NCBI GenBank assembly: GCA_021613375.1
Contig: CM038702.1
Coordinates: 28,847,349-28,911,348, forward strand
Direction: 5' to 3'
From: Megaleporinus macrocephalus
Taxonomy: Eukaryota; Chordata; Actinopteri; Characiformes; Anostomidae
DNA: 64,000 nucleotides
Below the pieces are notes generated by a model, which saw only the letters and a program-made list of their open reading frames with translations, did not search any database and was not told the origin of the DNA. The translations under genes and the position numbers were made by a program. Below are positions 14,401 to 28,081 of the stretch, one piece after another (position 1 is the first letter of the stretch; the number at the start of each line of letters is the position of its first letter).

Positions 14401-17400
14401 AGTGATTCTGTTTAATAAGACACAGCCATTTCCTGGGCAGTCGTAAGTCGAATAGCACCCCTCCCCGTCACCCTATTTGCTCTTTACACCCCTGTGTGTA
14501 TGTGTGGATCTGGGGGAAGGGAAGCAGAGGGATGACTTGGATCTAAGAGATACATGAGAGTTTCTCTTAGAACCAACCAATTATGAGCTGTAGTTTCTTT
14601 CATCTCATACACAGACTCTTAAGATGTGATGACCCATATTTTGTGCTTAACTCAAACAAACACATCAGAGGCCCAGGCACTCAGACAGAGCCAGATTAGT
14701 CGGCACTTCCCAACTTAAAGAGCCAGTGTAGAATTGAGCTGAGTGTTTTTTTAGGACATTTTTCAAGGAGACAAAAATAATGAGGAGCAACAAGGACCAT
14801 GTTTCGTTCGTCTTTTGGCAAAGTCTCCTGAATTTCTACCACCGTTACTACAGCCAGACGGCATGCTCACTCTGTCCTCCATTCTGTAAATAAGCCTTAG
14901 CTGCTCCTTGATTTTGATGTTTTTTACCATTAAGTGATAATTACCAAGCTGCTATCTAGAATGACCTAGCAAGGCTGTGAGCTCATTAGACCACTTGCAA
15001 GGATTTAACAATTTGCCCCTAATTGATTGATTTCAATTGCTAGAGCAATCCAGTATGAAAATACATCAAAATAAATAACATTCCTTCAGTCATGGACCCT
15101 TTTTTCCCACATTGATCCTAAAGGTCAGGCTTCTCAGCAGGGGATCCAACCAAAACAGGGTCTACATTAAATGGTAATGTGTAATGTGTTGGGGCAAACT
15201 CCAGCTGAGTTAAAAATGATGCACTCTCATTGTCAGTGTGCTGGACCATATCAGTGTGACCATTCAGAAAATGATTAAAGACCAAGGTACATTCACAAGG
15301 GAGGTAAGACCTTTGCTCTCAGAGTGTGCATGTGTGTTATTGCTCTTTGTGGCAAAGTTTCTCTTTATTTGCACAATGTTTTTTTTCTGCCTTTGCATCA
15401 CAAGAGCCTCACCTCTTTTTCTCCACACACACACACACACACACACGTGGTCTGAAACAGCAAGTTGTTGTCAGAAGTTCAGTTAGGCCAAAAGAATAAT
15501 GCCAAGGAGCTGGTCCGAATAGCATGGTACAGGATTCAAATACCGGTTGATATTTCTGCTTGAGTGCTCAAACACAGCCTTAGTGTGGTAGTATTTTCTT
15601 TTTTTCTGTTGCAAAAAACACAACTGCTGTTTGTGCTGTGGACCTTTAAACATGCTACAAAACTGTTAAATTGTAAGAATAAAGGGTGATATTACTGCCT
15701 GTAGTAATATATTATAATATAAATGTAATATAAATGTTCAAATTTTTCTTGCCATCTGATGTTTGAAAGCTTCAACCCAATATTTTACAGACACATTTGC
15801 ACTTTAGCTTCAGTAACAAGGGAGAAAGCAATATGTAGATTTATGCATAAAAATAAACTAGCTATATTATTAATTTATGTATGTATTTTGTTGTATATGT
15901 ATCAGCTTTTACTGTCTATCTAAAGGCTTTATCTGTTTGCGTTTATTTTAGGGTGCAATTTTTGTGACTTGCAAGTTTTTCAGGCCTGCCTTAACAGAGA
16001 CAAATGTATGAAACTCTGCTCTCATACCCAAGAATAGTCTTCTTCTCCAGATGCTCAAAAAATCTGAGAGGGCTGAGTTTCAGAATCTCTTCCTTTCCAA
16101 ACACACACACACACACACACACACACTTCCTTGTGTATTACCCATAACGTACACACTGCAAACACAGAAGCCTTCTTTCCCCTATGCTATCCATAGTGTT
16201 GAACCAACAGCTCTGCTCTCCAGAACCCCACCCCCAATCTGTAGCCCTGCAACCCTCTTATTCTTTTACCATTCCTGCACTTCCACGTATTTCAGAATCC
16301 AAAGCCTCTCTCCACAAAGGACCACCCTGTAGTTTAGGGTAAAATCATCATAATTATCCACACATCCAGCGTATAATGACAGATCTCATTCATGACCCAT
16401 CCCAGTGAGGCATAATGATAGAGCTTGTGCAGTTTGGTCACAGTCCTCATACATGTGAATTGCTCTGTTGCTATGAAACAGAAGCCACCATTTTGACTAT
16501 AATTTAAGATCCATAAACTATGGCATATGTTATCCATTTCCACAAAAATACAGATTTTTTTTATAAATCTGTAGTTTTATGGGGGTGCTGTTCAGATAAT
16601 CACCAGATGAAAATCACATAGCTACAAGTGGGAGAAGAGATGCTCTTATGGAGTGGCCAGCTGTTTTCCAGATGTTTACTAGAGAACTTGGGTGTGTAAG
16701 AAATGACCTGGCTGGAAAAAGTGTGACAGAACATTCTTGAGCTAATACTTAGTCTTGGTGTGCATGCGTTTTTTTTTTGCTCTTCACTCTGTCTGCCTGT
16801 CTATCTGTCTGCCTGCCTGCCTCTCCCCCCATAAAGTTGACTCAGCCTGTAATTGAAGCCACATGTTTGACTTCTTGCCATTGCCATCACTCTCCCTCTC
16901 TCCACTGCTTCCGCAATCTATCTGTCTTTCTCTGTATGCCTTCATTTTAATTATCAGAAAATACTCCGAGCTCCCAGTGCTATTAGTTTATGTTGTCTGC
17001 TACAAATTATGCAAAAAGTGTCAGATTTTCTACATAAAACATAAAACAGTAAAACTGGGACATTTTAGTATACCAAGAATGCATCAACATAGGACCTAAA
17101 GTAGCAGACAGTTTATAGTATTTTAAGCATATTTCCTACAAGTAATATTTTCTGCTAATATAGTGGGATAATTTTACTTACTAAAACCAACAAAAAAAAG
17201 AGTAATAGTTAAATAATTATATTATATATATTGTATATATATGTTGCAACAATCTCAAGGTGAACAAATAAGAGATATAGTGAATATTTGCAGTGAAATA
17301 GTAACTAAAAGTAAAGGACTTTTATATTAAAAAAGTAAAACATATATTAGCTTTTTCACAAATCAACATTTAATTTGATTTAATTAAGCAGATGCTCTTA

Positions 17401-20400
17401 TCAAAGTACCTTCTAAAGGTGCACTATAGCGCCATAAACAAGAGGCAGTGCTGGTACCTAAATAAAAAGATTAAAAGAACGAACAGTAAAGGTGTAAAAC
17501 ACTGTGTATGTGCAATACAAGATATTTGTATCTAGATTGTGTTTATCAAGTTTTCATTTAAATGCTTATACTCAGGCATTAGAAACATATTATGAGTAAA
17601 AAAAAAAAGTATAAAGAACAGTGCATATCCATAGAAATAATAATACTATAATAACATGTTGGCTGACTGATGAGACAATGGGATCCAGTGACCCTTTTCT
17701 CTTACATTGGATCTGTTGCATCACTAGGACCAGGTTTGCAGGGGGCACAAAGGCCTATGTTAAATGGAGCTTTGTGGCCTGAGCTGGACCAAACAGTCTG
17801 CCTTTGTTTACTGTACATCAGCATTATGCAGCAGTTAACTTCTCATTGCACACACATGCCTGTGCCAGCATACTTCTTTACAGCATTCAACACAACCAGC
17901 TTCAAATTTAAGTCTCACAGAATCACTGGCTCTTGCGTCGCCTCTTATGTATAGTTTTCAAGAACAGTGAACATTCTTTATGAAAGCAAGGCCTACTTCA
18001 GAGACAGCTGCATAAAACTCCTGACCCATTTGTAATGGCTAGAATCCGCAATGTACTTTTGGCAGCCTAGGACCAGTAGTCAATGCAGTCAATGCAGTAG
18101 ACAATCTGTATTCTGAGCTGTGTTGTGGTTGTTTTTGTTTGTTAATGATTAATAACAGCTGATTCTGATCCAGTATTTATTCACACAATTTAGGTAAGAC
18201 ATGCTTAACTGTCATCTAAATTACTTTATTTGTAGTGTCTTGTGGCATGCCGCATGTGGTATGTGGCAGAAAGTAGAAGGCATCTGCTGACGTTTCTTAT
18301 GCCAATAAAATCTTGCTAGTTCAAACACAGTCAAGAAAAAGACACTGCAGATATTTAGATCACTTTTAACTTTGGAATAGATGCCTTACTGCTGCACCTT
18401 GACAATAATCCATGTTTAGGTCACTTTTGTAACATTAAAATAAAAAGCAAAGAATTGGATCTACATCAAACAAAACATAGCTAGCACCCTATCTGCCAAA
18501 ATCCTGTTCCTGTATTGGCGCTGATCCTGATCCTTTAAAGCCTCCAAATCTTCTGGACATAGCATTAAGTTACATTTTCTTCATTACATAAGGTTACATA
18601 CATATATTTTGTTTCAGACCAAACTGATGTTAAGCAAACTAAATGTGAAGCATATATTTTTTAATTTAATTACAAAGTAATGTACCAATTAAGTTTCAAA
18701 ATATGCATAACGTTTTGAAATGCCATACACAATCAGAAAACTTTTGGTCTATAACAGGGTGTTCAATAGAGCACTGCTTTCCGTTAGCAAACCAGTTCAA
18801 CCGAACTCAGCCCTACTCAGGAATTCAGCCTTGTCCTTCCATTCCCTTGATTTGTGGCATGTGAATCAGCTTTTGCAACAAGTCAGTAAAATACTATCAG
18901 TGAAGCTGGCGAAGCTGACGCACTAGGTAGCACAGAGTATATTCTATAACAGAAATAGAAAACAATTGTCCAATAAACAAAAGAATAAGGCTAAGTTAGG
19001 AGCTTGTCAAAGTGTAATCACCGTTAGACGAATGTGTTTCAGCCTGCCTTGACCTGTTTGAGGGCAGCAGATAAGTTTATATGTGGAGACAGGAGGCAAG
19101 AATGAACAGAAAAGGCCAAAGTATTGAGGAGGCAGTACAATCAGAGGCAAGAAAGAAGGTCATCCCTCTGATTGGAGAGAGTGAGATTTGATGGATTCTG
19201 ATTGGTGGAGCAATACTGGGGTTTGGCTTGCAAGTTGGTTGCTGCTTTGCTTTGATTGGGCCCTGCAGGCAATGGAATGTGAGACCGAAGGAATGTGCTG
19301 ATTGTGGCTGAACCACTTTTATTGGTTGCAGTTTAAAAACTATTTGTTAACTACAAAATCGTTTGCTACTGTCTGTGCTGCAGCACTCAAAGTGGTTTAA
19401 TGTATCGTTATTGTCCCTGCATGCACATTTGAGCACCAGTCATTTACTTCCATCTTCCATCTTATCACTGCAGCACTTCTCTGAGCTCCTGGATGACCTG
19501 TCCCAGGAGGCCTTACTGGGACAGCTGCTGAGTGATCCCTTCCTTTCAGGGAAGGGTGAACCGATGGATACTGAGGAGGAGCTGATTCCTCCATCTCCAG
19601 CACCGCCACATATCCAGGCTGAGCACAGCTACTCTCTGTGTGGTGGCTCACGCCCACAGTCCCCGCTGACCCACAATCCTGGAGACACAGGCAACAAGTC
19701 TGGTAAGCTCAACGAAAAAGTAAAAAATGCGAAACAGCACAGAAACATGATATTTGATGTTCTTTGTATCCAATTACACTTACAATTACAGTACCAAACT
19801 GGAGACCAGAAGTGCCTTTTTTAAAAAGAAAAATATCTTTTCCTCTGTGTTAAATTACCTTTGTTTTTAACAGCACTTAATAAACATTTGGGGGCAAAGG
19901 CACAACCAGATTCAGTTTTGATAAACATTTTGTGGTTCATAACCTGCTTCACGTTTTCAGGTGTATGCTTTTCATGTTGAAATAAGCATAAATGTCCCTG
20001 AAAACAGATTAGGAGGCAGTGTATATAGCTTTCAACAGTAATGGAGCATTTGTAGATGTACAATTGTGCTGTTTTTCCTTATGACCCCCATATCATGAAA
20101 AAGTTTGGTTTTTGAACGTTACATTGGTAACAGTCTGCATAGTCCTTTACTTCTTTGGCCTGAAAAACACCGTGTCCATTATTTCTGGAAACACTCTGAA
20201 AAATAGTTTCACCAGACCACAATATACATTTATACAGAGCATTAGTCCATTTTAGATAAGCTTGAGCCCAAAGAAGTTAACTTTTTGATAGAGTGGACTG
20301 AACCCTTCCCTGCTAATACAACATTCCTAGCCTTAAATTGACAAGGTACTGTGTAGTTACTTTTACCATTTTTTCACTTCTGGGGTTTTCACAAAGCAGG

Positions 20401-23400
20401 ATATCTCAGGTAGCCAATAAATTAAACCCAAAGCCTGTCCAGTAGGAATGCTCCTTAGCTGTTGACCTATTGGACAGACTTGACTTGGCTGAAAACCCCA
20501 GCTTTGTGAAATTCCCCCAGGTCCTTTTTAAATACATTTCGTATACTTTTGTTGTGGGGTTATGTTTTTGCTATCTCACCCACCCTTACCTCAAACTATT
20601 TCCATTTTTTCTGCATATTAAATAACACATGTATTATTATATGAGGAAAAATACACTTCACATGTTCAGTGTTTGCTTTCATTCAGTTTTGCATAAGCTT
20701 AGCTTTCTCTCAGGCAGCTTTTCTCATACTGAGAGTGCTTTTCTAAGAGGACTGAAGAAAATGTGCAGGCATTTCGCTGACTGCTAAAAACTGTTAGTTG
20801 GTGTGCATGTCTATTGTCTATTTTTTTGTATAAATTAAATAAATACTTAACAATATCATATTTATGTGTAGCTTGAAACATATTTTAATAATTTTCGCAC
20901 ATCTGAACACTTTCAGCGGGAAACTCAGACAGTGAGAAATGGCCATTAGAGCCTGAGGAGACGCAGCTGAAGATGGAACCTCTGCTGTGTGAGCCTCCGA
21001 ATCTACTGCCCACCCTGACCCTCAATTTGGCCCCTGAGGGCTCTGCCATCAGGGCAGTAGCCGGAGCCAGTGAACCAGCGTTAACACTCACAATTCCTCA
21101 AACCACTCAGGCCAGCATAGCCAAGGTAACTTTTCCCAAGGTATCTTCCTTTTACCTTAGGAACATAGTTCACACTGATCAACACTAAGAATCTGACTTC
21201 TTAGTTTGCTTTTGTCTTTTTGTGCCTAAACTACTTTAATAGCATATGTGCCTAATTGCTTTTGAAATTCAACTTATTAATAAAAGTATGTAACAAAATG
21301 CTGTTTACATCGTACTAACCAGTAAAAGAAAAAACATATTTTTTTGCCACTTTGGCAGTTTTCTCTAGAATTGCTATTGGTTATCCCAGACACTGTTATG
21401 GTGAACATGAAGCTCATCAAATGCTCCTGTTCCTGGTAAGAAGTAACATGTAGAAAAAGTGGCAAAACTCTAGCCGTTTTCTGCCATTTTGTTACTAAAG
21501 CTTTTTGTGTTTTTTGTTTTTACTTGCGTTTTGTGAAGCACTTCAAACTCCGATGGAGTGTATGTGGGCCCATACTTCAGCTCCTTACTCTGCTAATTAC
21601 AGTCTTTACAGATTAGTTTCATGATAGTCACAGAATAATAAATCTCATTAACAACTCAATGTTCAATGGGATAAGCTGCATTGTATGAAACGAGCTATAC
21701 AAATAAAAATTATTATTTAATTTTGTGTTGTCATAAGGGCCCTGAAGCTTTCTGTGTCAACTCTTACAGATAAAGGAGGACGGTGATGGCTTTAGCCCAC
21801 AAATTAAGCTGGAGCCACATGAGGTGGATCAGTTTCTTAATCTTTCTCCTAAAGGTAAGACTGGTGCAGAGCAGGGCACTATTGTCCATTTGTTGAGTGC
21901 TTCTTTAAGACATTAAGACATTTCTTTTCTTTATGCTGGTGAAAAAATCCACTGTAGGAATGTACTCTGACGAATCTGCATAGTCTGACACCCTCCCTCA
22001 TACTAATGCACATGTGTTATGTACAGAGCTGGAAGCCCTCCAGATGCCCCCAACTCCCCCTAGTTCTCATGGCAGTGACACAGAGGGCAGTCAGAGCCCT
22101 GTGCACCCCTGTGCTCCTGCCAGCCCCCCACAAACCCCCGCTGTTCTTAAGGTGGCGGCACGTGTCCCCAACTCACTCTCCAATTCACCCCTGCTTACTG
22201 CCCCACACGTAAGTATCAGCGTGTTTGATCTCTCTCTTTCCCACACACACACACACACACGTCAGAGTGCTTTGATATGACCTTTTATGATGTTCTGTGT
22301 TTCTAAGTCAGCCAAAAAAATGTATCTCCTCCTCAATCCATCACCCCTTTGCCATGTCTCTTTGGCTTCTTCTTTGCTGACAGAAGCTACAGGGCTCTGG
22401 GCCTCTCCTGCTAACAGAGGAAGAGAGACGAACTCTGATAGCTGAGGGATACCCTGTCCCCACCAAACTGCCTCTGTCTAAGTCTGAAGAGAAGGCCCTC
22501 AAAAAGATCCGCAGGAAGATCAAAAACAAGGTGAGCACATGTCAGCTCATTTCTGAACAAAGATTCCTCTCTTTTGATTCTGGCATTCTTTCCAAGTGAT
22601 TTTGAAGCATTTCTATTGGTCCATTTATCATGGAAATTGTACAAAATGTCAACGGCAGCTGTTGTGTTCAAATGATGTAGAAAAATGAAAATCACCAAAA
22701 ATGGAGATACCTGATTTTCACTGCACAGCGACGATAAAAAGATTGAAATATGTGTACTGACAATCATAATACTTTTTCCTGCTGTACTGTTATGCACAAT
22801 ATACACACAAAATTTGCTGTAGATCAAGATGACAAAAAGGAGAAGAGATAAACTATAAAAATAGTGAGCTCCTGCGTGGCACGAGTACAGACATGTTTTG
22901 CTTCTGGCTAAATTCTGCTTGGAATTTTGGAGCAGTTGTCTTGACAGAATTGGTAAAGTTTAATCAAATGTGTTTATTTCTTGAATAGACTTGAATGCGT
23001 CAACTTTGGAACTGCACATCATTTGATCAGTTCTGTCATTGCGGTCATTAACAATGTGTTCATCATGAACATTTTTAACTTAACTGAGCCTTTCACTTTA
23101 TAATAGGTAACAGTTATGGGATAAGTCATAAGACATTTTTAAGGGCAAGATGCGTCACAGTTTTTTCATGAAAGATTATGAAAAATTATATAATGAATTG
23201 TGTTTATTATGCACATGAATTGTGAAAATATAATGGTCAATGAGTGATTTTAAGTTACTTTAATAATAAATTAATTGAGATTAATGCCAAGTCAAACATT
23301 TTCTTTCCCAGATTTCTGCTCAGGAAAGCCGCAGAAAAAAAAAAGAGTACATGGATGCCCTTGAGAAAAAGTATGTGTTTTATTTAGCTATGTAATCTTA

Positions 23401-26400
23401 TATTATCACTTTCAAAAGCCTGTGGAATTGTATGTTATCCACTTATTAAATGTTATGGATTTCCACTTGAAAAGGAATTTGAGTTCCTTTCACAATCTGC
23501 TAAGTAAAAATTAATTAGCGATGGTTGAAGGGGCTGATTTCAAGTGTACTTTTTTTGCTGTGGTAGTAGCACTACTCTGTAATTACAGTGGTCTTTCTGT
23601 CCACAGGGTGGAGACATGCTCTAATGAGAACAGCGAGTTACGCAAGAAAGTGGAAACTCTAGAAAATACCAACAAGTAAGCCAATCTTACGTTTTTTTGT
23701 TTTGTTTTTTTCGTACGGCACTGAACTTAAAAAATATCCTAAACCTGAATGTGATCCATACCTTAAGGCAAAACTTTGGAAAAACCTTTTAATTTTATCT
23801 TTGTTGCAGAAGTAGTTATTTCTGTCTTACGATTGTGGGGGTTGTGGATGCACCAGTATGAGAATTCTAGGCCGATACTGATATCTGATTTACATCTTGG
23901 TCATGCAAAACCAGTTTCACCCATACTCGTAACATAACTGTTTAGTTTAGTGGCTTTGATAATGAAAAGAAGATTTTTATTTTTGTATTATAATATTAAT
24001 GTTAATATTAATACTGTTAAATGTAGTTCTTTTAAATAATGAAGCAGGTCAAAATTTAATACAGGTCAAAGTATTAATTTGTAAGTGTAATGCTGTTACC
24101 ACCTCTACTATCTGTGAAAGTTTGTTTTTTATTTAGCTGTTTTCAAAAGATTTGCTGTTGAGCTATCAAGACTTGTAAAGCACAGCATAAACTGAAAATA
24201 GTGAAAAAATTTAAACTTTATCTTTAATTTAAAAACACGTTCCATAAAAATGATTTCCAACTTTCAAGTAATATGCATATATAATTAATGTTGTATGTTA
24301 TAATAATAAAATAATGTTGTCACTAATGACTGTTAATTGATAAAGAATGAAACCTATGCATTTTGTAGTAAGTTATATCCCAAATAATTGAAACTTACTT
24401 CAATCATTTTTTTCAAGGCATTTCACTTCTACTCTAAAACACAGAATTATGTGAATTATATCTAACTATGTAATATATCATTTCTGTGTCTTATATTTGT
24501 AGTTTTTATATTTATATTTTCCTATGTTCTTTGTGAGAATTTAAATCAAAATGTAACAAAATTTGACAAAGATTGTGTTTAAAACGAAAATGTCAGATTC
24601 AGATTTTTTAAAATACTACATATATCTTGGACCAAAGTCCTTGTCATATTTTCTAAGGCAACAAGTGTTATGCAGATTCCTGGTGCATGCTGCTGATTGA
24701 CCAAGATATAACCAGCCTCAAAATGTTATATGTACAAACTCATAAATATCCTTTGCCTCATTTGCATTTGCCTCAAGGTGGGTAGTAGCTACATACGTTT
24801 ACTTAAATACATGTACTTCAGTAAAATATTTATTTGTATGGTGCTTAGTATTGTTTAATAGTAATATTTTAACTTCTACTCAAGTATAATGTTGAGCAAA
24901 GGAATCTACTTTTTACCTTTCAGCCATTCATATTAAGTTTCCTTTTTTTTAAAAAAAGATTCCTTTTTAGTGTTTAATTTCATTCTGTTGTGTTATCGAT
25001 AACATTTGTACTGGTTTGTGATTGGTCACATATCTAACATTATATAAAACTCATGTTTACTGAGTAATAAAATAACCTTACTGAAGACTGTTGTGTTGTG
25101 AGAAGAAAAGGATGTTTCATAGTAGTGGATAGTATTATTGTACTTTCATACTGGTTATATGTTTTAGGCTGCAAAAACTGTTGAGTGGACAATCCAGGTC
25201 AGGAGATAATTTGTGATATTTCCTCTCTTTGACTTTGGCACAGGTCTCTGTTGCAGCAGCTGCACTCTCTGCAGGCTGTGGTGGCAGGAAAGGTCCCTCG
25301 CTCTTGCAGAATGGCCAGCACACAAACCTCCACATGCCTCATGGTGAGAACACCTGCCCTACTTACACAATTTTGTGACCATGTAGGAATATAAATTTAA
25401 CTACTAAGTAGGTTTAGAAATGTTGATATGTAGAAATGTTGGTACTCTGAATAATAGTGGCATTAAAGTATTCAAAAATGGGGTCATAGTAAGTCATAAT
25501 TCTGCATATACAGTTACACAAAGCATAACACATCCACGTGTGTTGGACATCGAAAGGTGTCAGTTCCTTGTATGAACAGCTAGTGAAGGTTGGGAAAATA
25601 GTGTAGTGATATGCGCCAGTGTTTGTGTTGTCTAGTTCTCTGATACTGTACTGTTTTCCTGTAGGTTGTGGTGCTGTGTTTTGCTGTGTTTCTGGGCAGC
25701 TTCTACCAGGGCCTGAGCCCCTGCTCATCCATCACCAAAACTGACATATCCAGAGAACTCACCATGCAGGAATCCTACACTGCTACAGGTATTACATCCT
25801 TACAAAAGAAAACAAGGGGCCTATATTGAAACTATTGTTAATTAATGTATTCTAATGTGTTCATTTGAACAGTGAAGTCCAGGAACTTGCTAATCTATGA
25901 AGATCACGGGCCCGTTGATGAGTTGCACCCTTCTGGGCTAGGTGGGGAGTATCCTGACTGGGACACTCAAGTAAACGTCATGGCAGCGTGGCGCCTAGAC
26001 CAGCAGCACAGGCACAAACAGGCAGCATCGCAGGGCACAGAGCTGCACCCACCTTTTATTCAAAACAATGGAACAGACACACAAAAGCCCCTTCTCATAG
26101 ATCTGCACCCACACAGGTGATGCTAGTCTCCATGTTTTAATTACTATGTGTTTAAAGCAAAATAAAAATTAGAACTTTAGTTGAAGCTTAACATGACCAA
26201 GCAGTCCCCCAAATCCATTTTTTAATTCTGATGTTCAATATAATGACCACTTTGTTTTATTCTCCCATTAAATAAAAAAATCAGTTGTTATTTATTTTGT
26301 ATGTATTATCTGATACAATCTCTAGCATGACCATCTAACTTAGTTTTAATGTTTTAATGCCCTTCCACAGGTCATCAGAGCAGCAGTCAAATGAGAGCCC

Positions 26401-26443
26401 AAAAGTCATTGAGCTGGAGAGAACAGTGAATGAGCCATCATGA
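8420..26443 (+). CDS. creb3l2: cAMP-responsive element-binding protein 3-like 2 (BBF2H7), 12 exons
   Basis: The product is an ER membrane-anchored bZIP transcription factor, released by S1P/S2P proteolysis in the Golgi; in chondrocytes it drives COPII/secretory genes such as sec23a. Coding exons: 8420-8518, 19474-19702, 20917-21125, 21770-21854, 22027-22208, 22384-22530, 23312-23370, 23607-23675, 25244-25343, 25665-25788, 25873-26116 and 26371-26443. The sum is 1,620 nt, 539 aa (human 520), with every junction GT-AG and in phase. The N-terminus MEVLDSGE and the block [15 protein letters not shown] with GEPMDTEE are CREB3L2-specific. The basic region (RRKIKNK then [11 protein letters not shown], about residues 311-331) and leucine zipper follow. 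The single membrane segment ([18 protein letters not shown], from about residue 392) comes next, then a luminal RNLL that fits the S1P RxxL rule. Intron 1 is 11 kb and repeat-filled. The C-terminal luminal tail (exons 11-12) is the least conserved part. Confidence 0.96.
9243..10300 (+). mobile_element. decayed Tc1-like transposon relic
   Basis: Plus-strand reading in several frames gives a broken Tc1 transposase. It shows an N-terminal HTH region ([17 protein letters not shown]), [20 protein letters not shown], a collapsed catalytic stretch with DESGFG, then [12 protein letters not shown] followed by GELEPRLQ and EWAKI.TDT. These are the conserved landmarks of fish Tc1 elements, including DES and AQSPDLNPIE. 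Frameshifts and deletions between them make it inactive. It lies in creb3l2 intron 1. Confidence 0.85.
12640..13230. mobile_element. MITE-like repeat with AGTA-rich ends
   Basis: The left side carries CAAAAGTATTCCCATTCATT, ACTCAGGTAGAAGTACTC and AAGTATAAAAGTAAAAGTAA. The right side carries ACTCCAGTAAAGTATAAATA and AGTAAGGTAACGAAGTGTTG, then TACTTTGTTACTTGACACCTCC. This pattern of imperfect inverted AGTA/TACT motifs is typical of a common non-autonomous fish DNA element, probably hAT-related. Family assignment is from memory and not firm. Confidence 0.5.
13915..14260 (+). mobile_element. Tc1-like transposase fragment
   Basis: The plus strand reads [12 protein letters not shown], then, after a frameshift, [20 protein letters not shown] with [16 protein letters not shown] and a later [11 protein letters not shown]. 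These match the catalytic core of fish Tc1 transposases, where the second Asp of the triad sits in W(S/V)DE. The HTH region and the region after the third acidic residue are missing. It is in creb3l2 intron 1. Confidence 0.85.
15424..15446. repeat. (CA)n microsatellite
   Basis: About 11 CA units in creb3l2 intron 1. Confidence 0.9.
16100..16126. repeat. (CA)n microsatellite
   Basis: About 13 CA units in creb3l2 intron 1. Confidence 0.9.
20140..20300 (-). mobile_element. fragment of a Tc1/mariner-type transposase
   Basis: The minus strand near 20205 reads LWSGETIFQ, a decayed form of the LWSDESTFQ catalytic block. The adjacent plus-strand words (CAGACCACAATATACATTTA, TAGTCCATTTTAGATAAGCT, TGAGCCCAAAG) match the same element type seen at 31270 and 52908. 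It lies in creb3l2 intron 2. Confidence 0.6.
22242..22261. repeat. (CA)n microsatellite
   Basis: About 10 CA units 35 bp downstream of the donor of creb3l2 exon 5. Confidence 0.85.
23835..24000. mobile_element. hAT-like MITE fragment
   Basis: The stretch GTGGATGCACCAGTATGAGA followed by GGCCGATACTGATATCTGAT resembles the end of a widespread fish hAT-derived element with 'GGATGCACCGATAT...GGCCGATACCGATATC'. Only one end is recognisable. It is in creb3l2 intron 8. Confidence 0.5.
24775..25075. repeat. MITE-like repeat fragment
   Basis: The sequence GGGTAGTAGCTACATACGTT, TACTTAAATACATGTACTTC and CTTCTACTCAAGTATAATGT resembles a common fish non-autonomous DNA element with tac/agt-rich ends. No TSD was identified. 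It is in creb3l2 intron 8. Confidence 0.4.
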
Positions 26444-28053
26444 GGTTGGCTGGTCCTCCTCAATCCCACCTCCATCCAGACCCTGGCTTTTTCTGTATTT
26501 ATAGACCTACTTTAAGTATTGTTCCACACAAATAGTTTCCTTTTTTTTAGAAGAAAAAAGATATTTTTATTTCATTCCACCAATATACTTTGGATTTTGA
26601 TACTATATTATATGCATATTCTTTTGTTTTGATGTTTTTCTGCTCTTTTACATACTGTACATATCTGTTTTGGTGCAATTTTCCTTTTGGCTTTAATTTT
26701 CCCATTCTACTGAAGAAGGTGTGTTTTTGGTATTTATAATTTCAGTAAATTAGAAATATCCCACCTGAGTCACTATATACTAAAAAACAAAAACCTGAGC
26801 GACTTAACATTTTTGTCATTTGGAATGATAAAAACAGCTTTTACTTTGTGCCATGTCTGAAATTTGAGTGGTAATATCAATTCTGCAACACATTTTTAGA
26901 AGCTGTGCAGCTGTAGATTTTTAACTTTACAACATATTGCACTGAGGCAGGTAGGGCTGCATGAAAAATCCTATTTTCATCATTATTGCAATATGAGTTT
27001 CTGCAGTACACATGTTGTTAACTAATTGCAAACATATTTATTCCATCATCAGGTATAAATTATAGTTCTGGTCATGTGCAGTTCTCTGCAATGTGCTGTT
27101 TAGCCTACAAGTTTGCATCAGGTTTATGTCAGCAAAAGAATATTTCTTTTTCTTCAGTCCGAGATGCTAACTCAGCTACACAGACCATTAACAAATTAGA
27201 GCAAAAATTGGCACAAGCAGTTGTTCTGGTCAACTTGAAAGCTGTTAATGTAAAATGTCTTGATAAAGGACTATTTTATTTATCACTGGGAAACTAGCAC
27301 TCATGGTGAAAAGTTTAAGGAGGTCTTGAGGGGATTGGAATTGCTTTATGAATACAGACCTTGACCTAAAAATAGTAATCTATTACACTGATATGCTTTA
27401 GGAATAATCTAGTCTCATCTTTAATATGCATTTACAAGATTTCACCACTGATACATGACTATGTCTACAAATGTTCAGTACAGGAACCTATACATGACTG
27501 TCAATAATGGATAACGTAGTCTTTCTACATATGATTGTAGAACTGAGGAAGTTCTAAAATGTCATAATTGCTGTGACGTTGAGAACTTTGAAGCTCCCAT
27601 CTGTTTTTTTAATTACCTGTTGTTTTATTCTGTTGCTGAGGCCAGAAGGAAAGTGACAGCCTAATGTGTGTTACTTAAATAGAGGATATATTTACAAGTG
27701 GATGAGTAAAAACATAAGACAGATTTAAGCTGTAATGAGTTGAATGATGTCCTGAGAATAATGGTAGTAAGGGAACCTCAGACAGATAGTAAAAGCCTCA
27801 TATGGATCCAAGGAACATGTTAAGCTCTCTTGCACTGTATCATCAAAGAATCAATGTTATTATAACTTAGAAAGCTTTTATTTTTGTTCTTTAAGCGAAC
27901 ACTGTCTGTTAAGGCTTACCGGACACAATATGGTGTACATGTCCAACACCATTTAAATACATAGTATAAACCAATTCATCATTAAATATACACATAATCC
28001 TTTCTCTGGTAGTCTGGCGTTTTTTGTTTTTTTGCAGCATTAAATGGTTGTGG

Positions 28054-28081
28054 TCTCTCTCTCTCTCTCTCTCTCTCTCTC
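28054..28081. repeat. (CT)n microsatellite
   Basis: About 14 TC/CT units in the region 3' of creb3l2. Confidence 0.9.

Larger units (their letters stand above)
14300..19470 (+). other. remainder of creb3l2 intron 1
   Basis: No gene is visible in this stretch. It holds (CA)n tracts at 15424-15446 and 16100-16126, a TTAAGCAGATGCTCTTATC-type LINE-derived relic around 17370-17440, and otherwise AT-rich non-repetitive sequence. The pyrimidine tract and CAG acceptor at 19471-19473 end the intron. Confidence 0.5.

Noticed and set aside
22411..22827. 138-codon minus-strand ORF
   Set aside because: Shadow of creb3l2 exon 6 and following intron.
25414..25728. 104-codon minus-strand ORF over creb3l2 exon 10
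   Set aside because: It is the complement of the exon encoding the transmembrane segment plus intron sequence.
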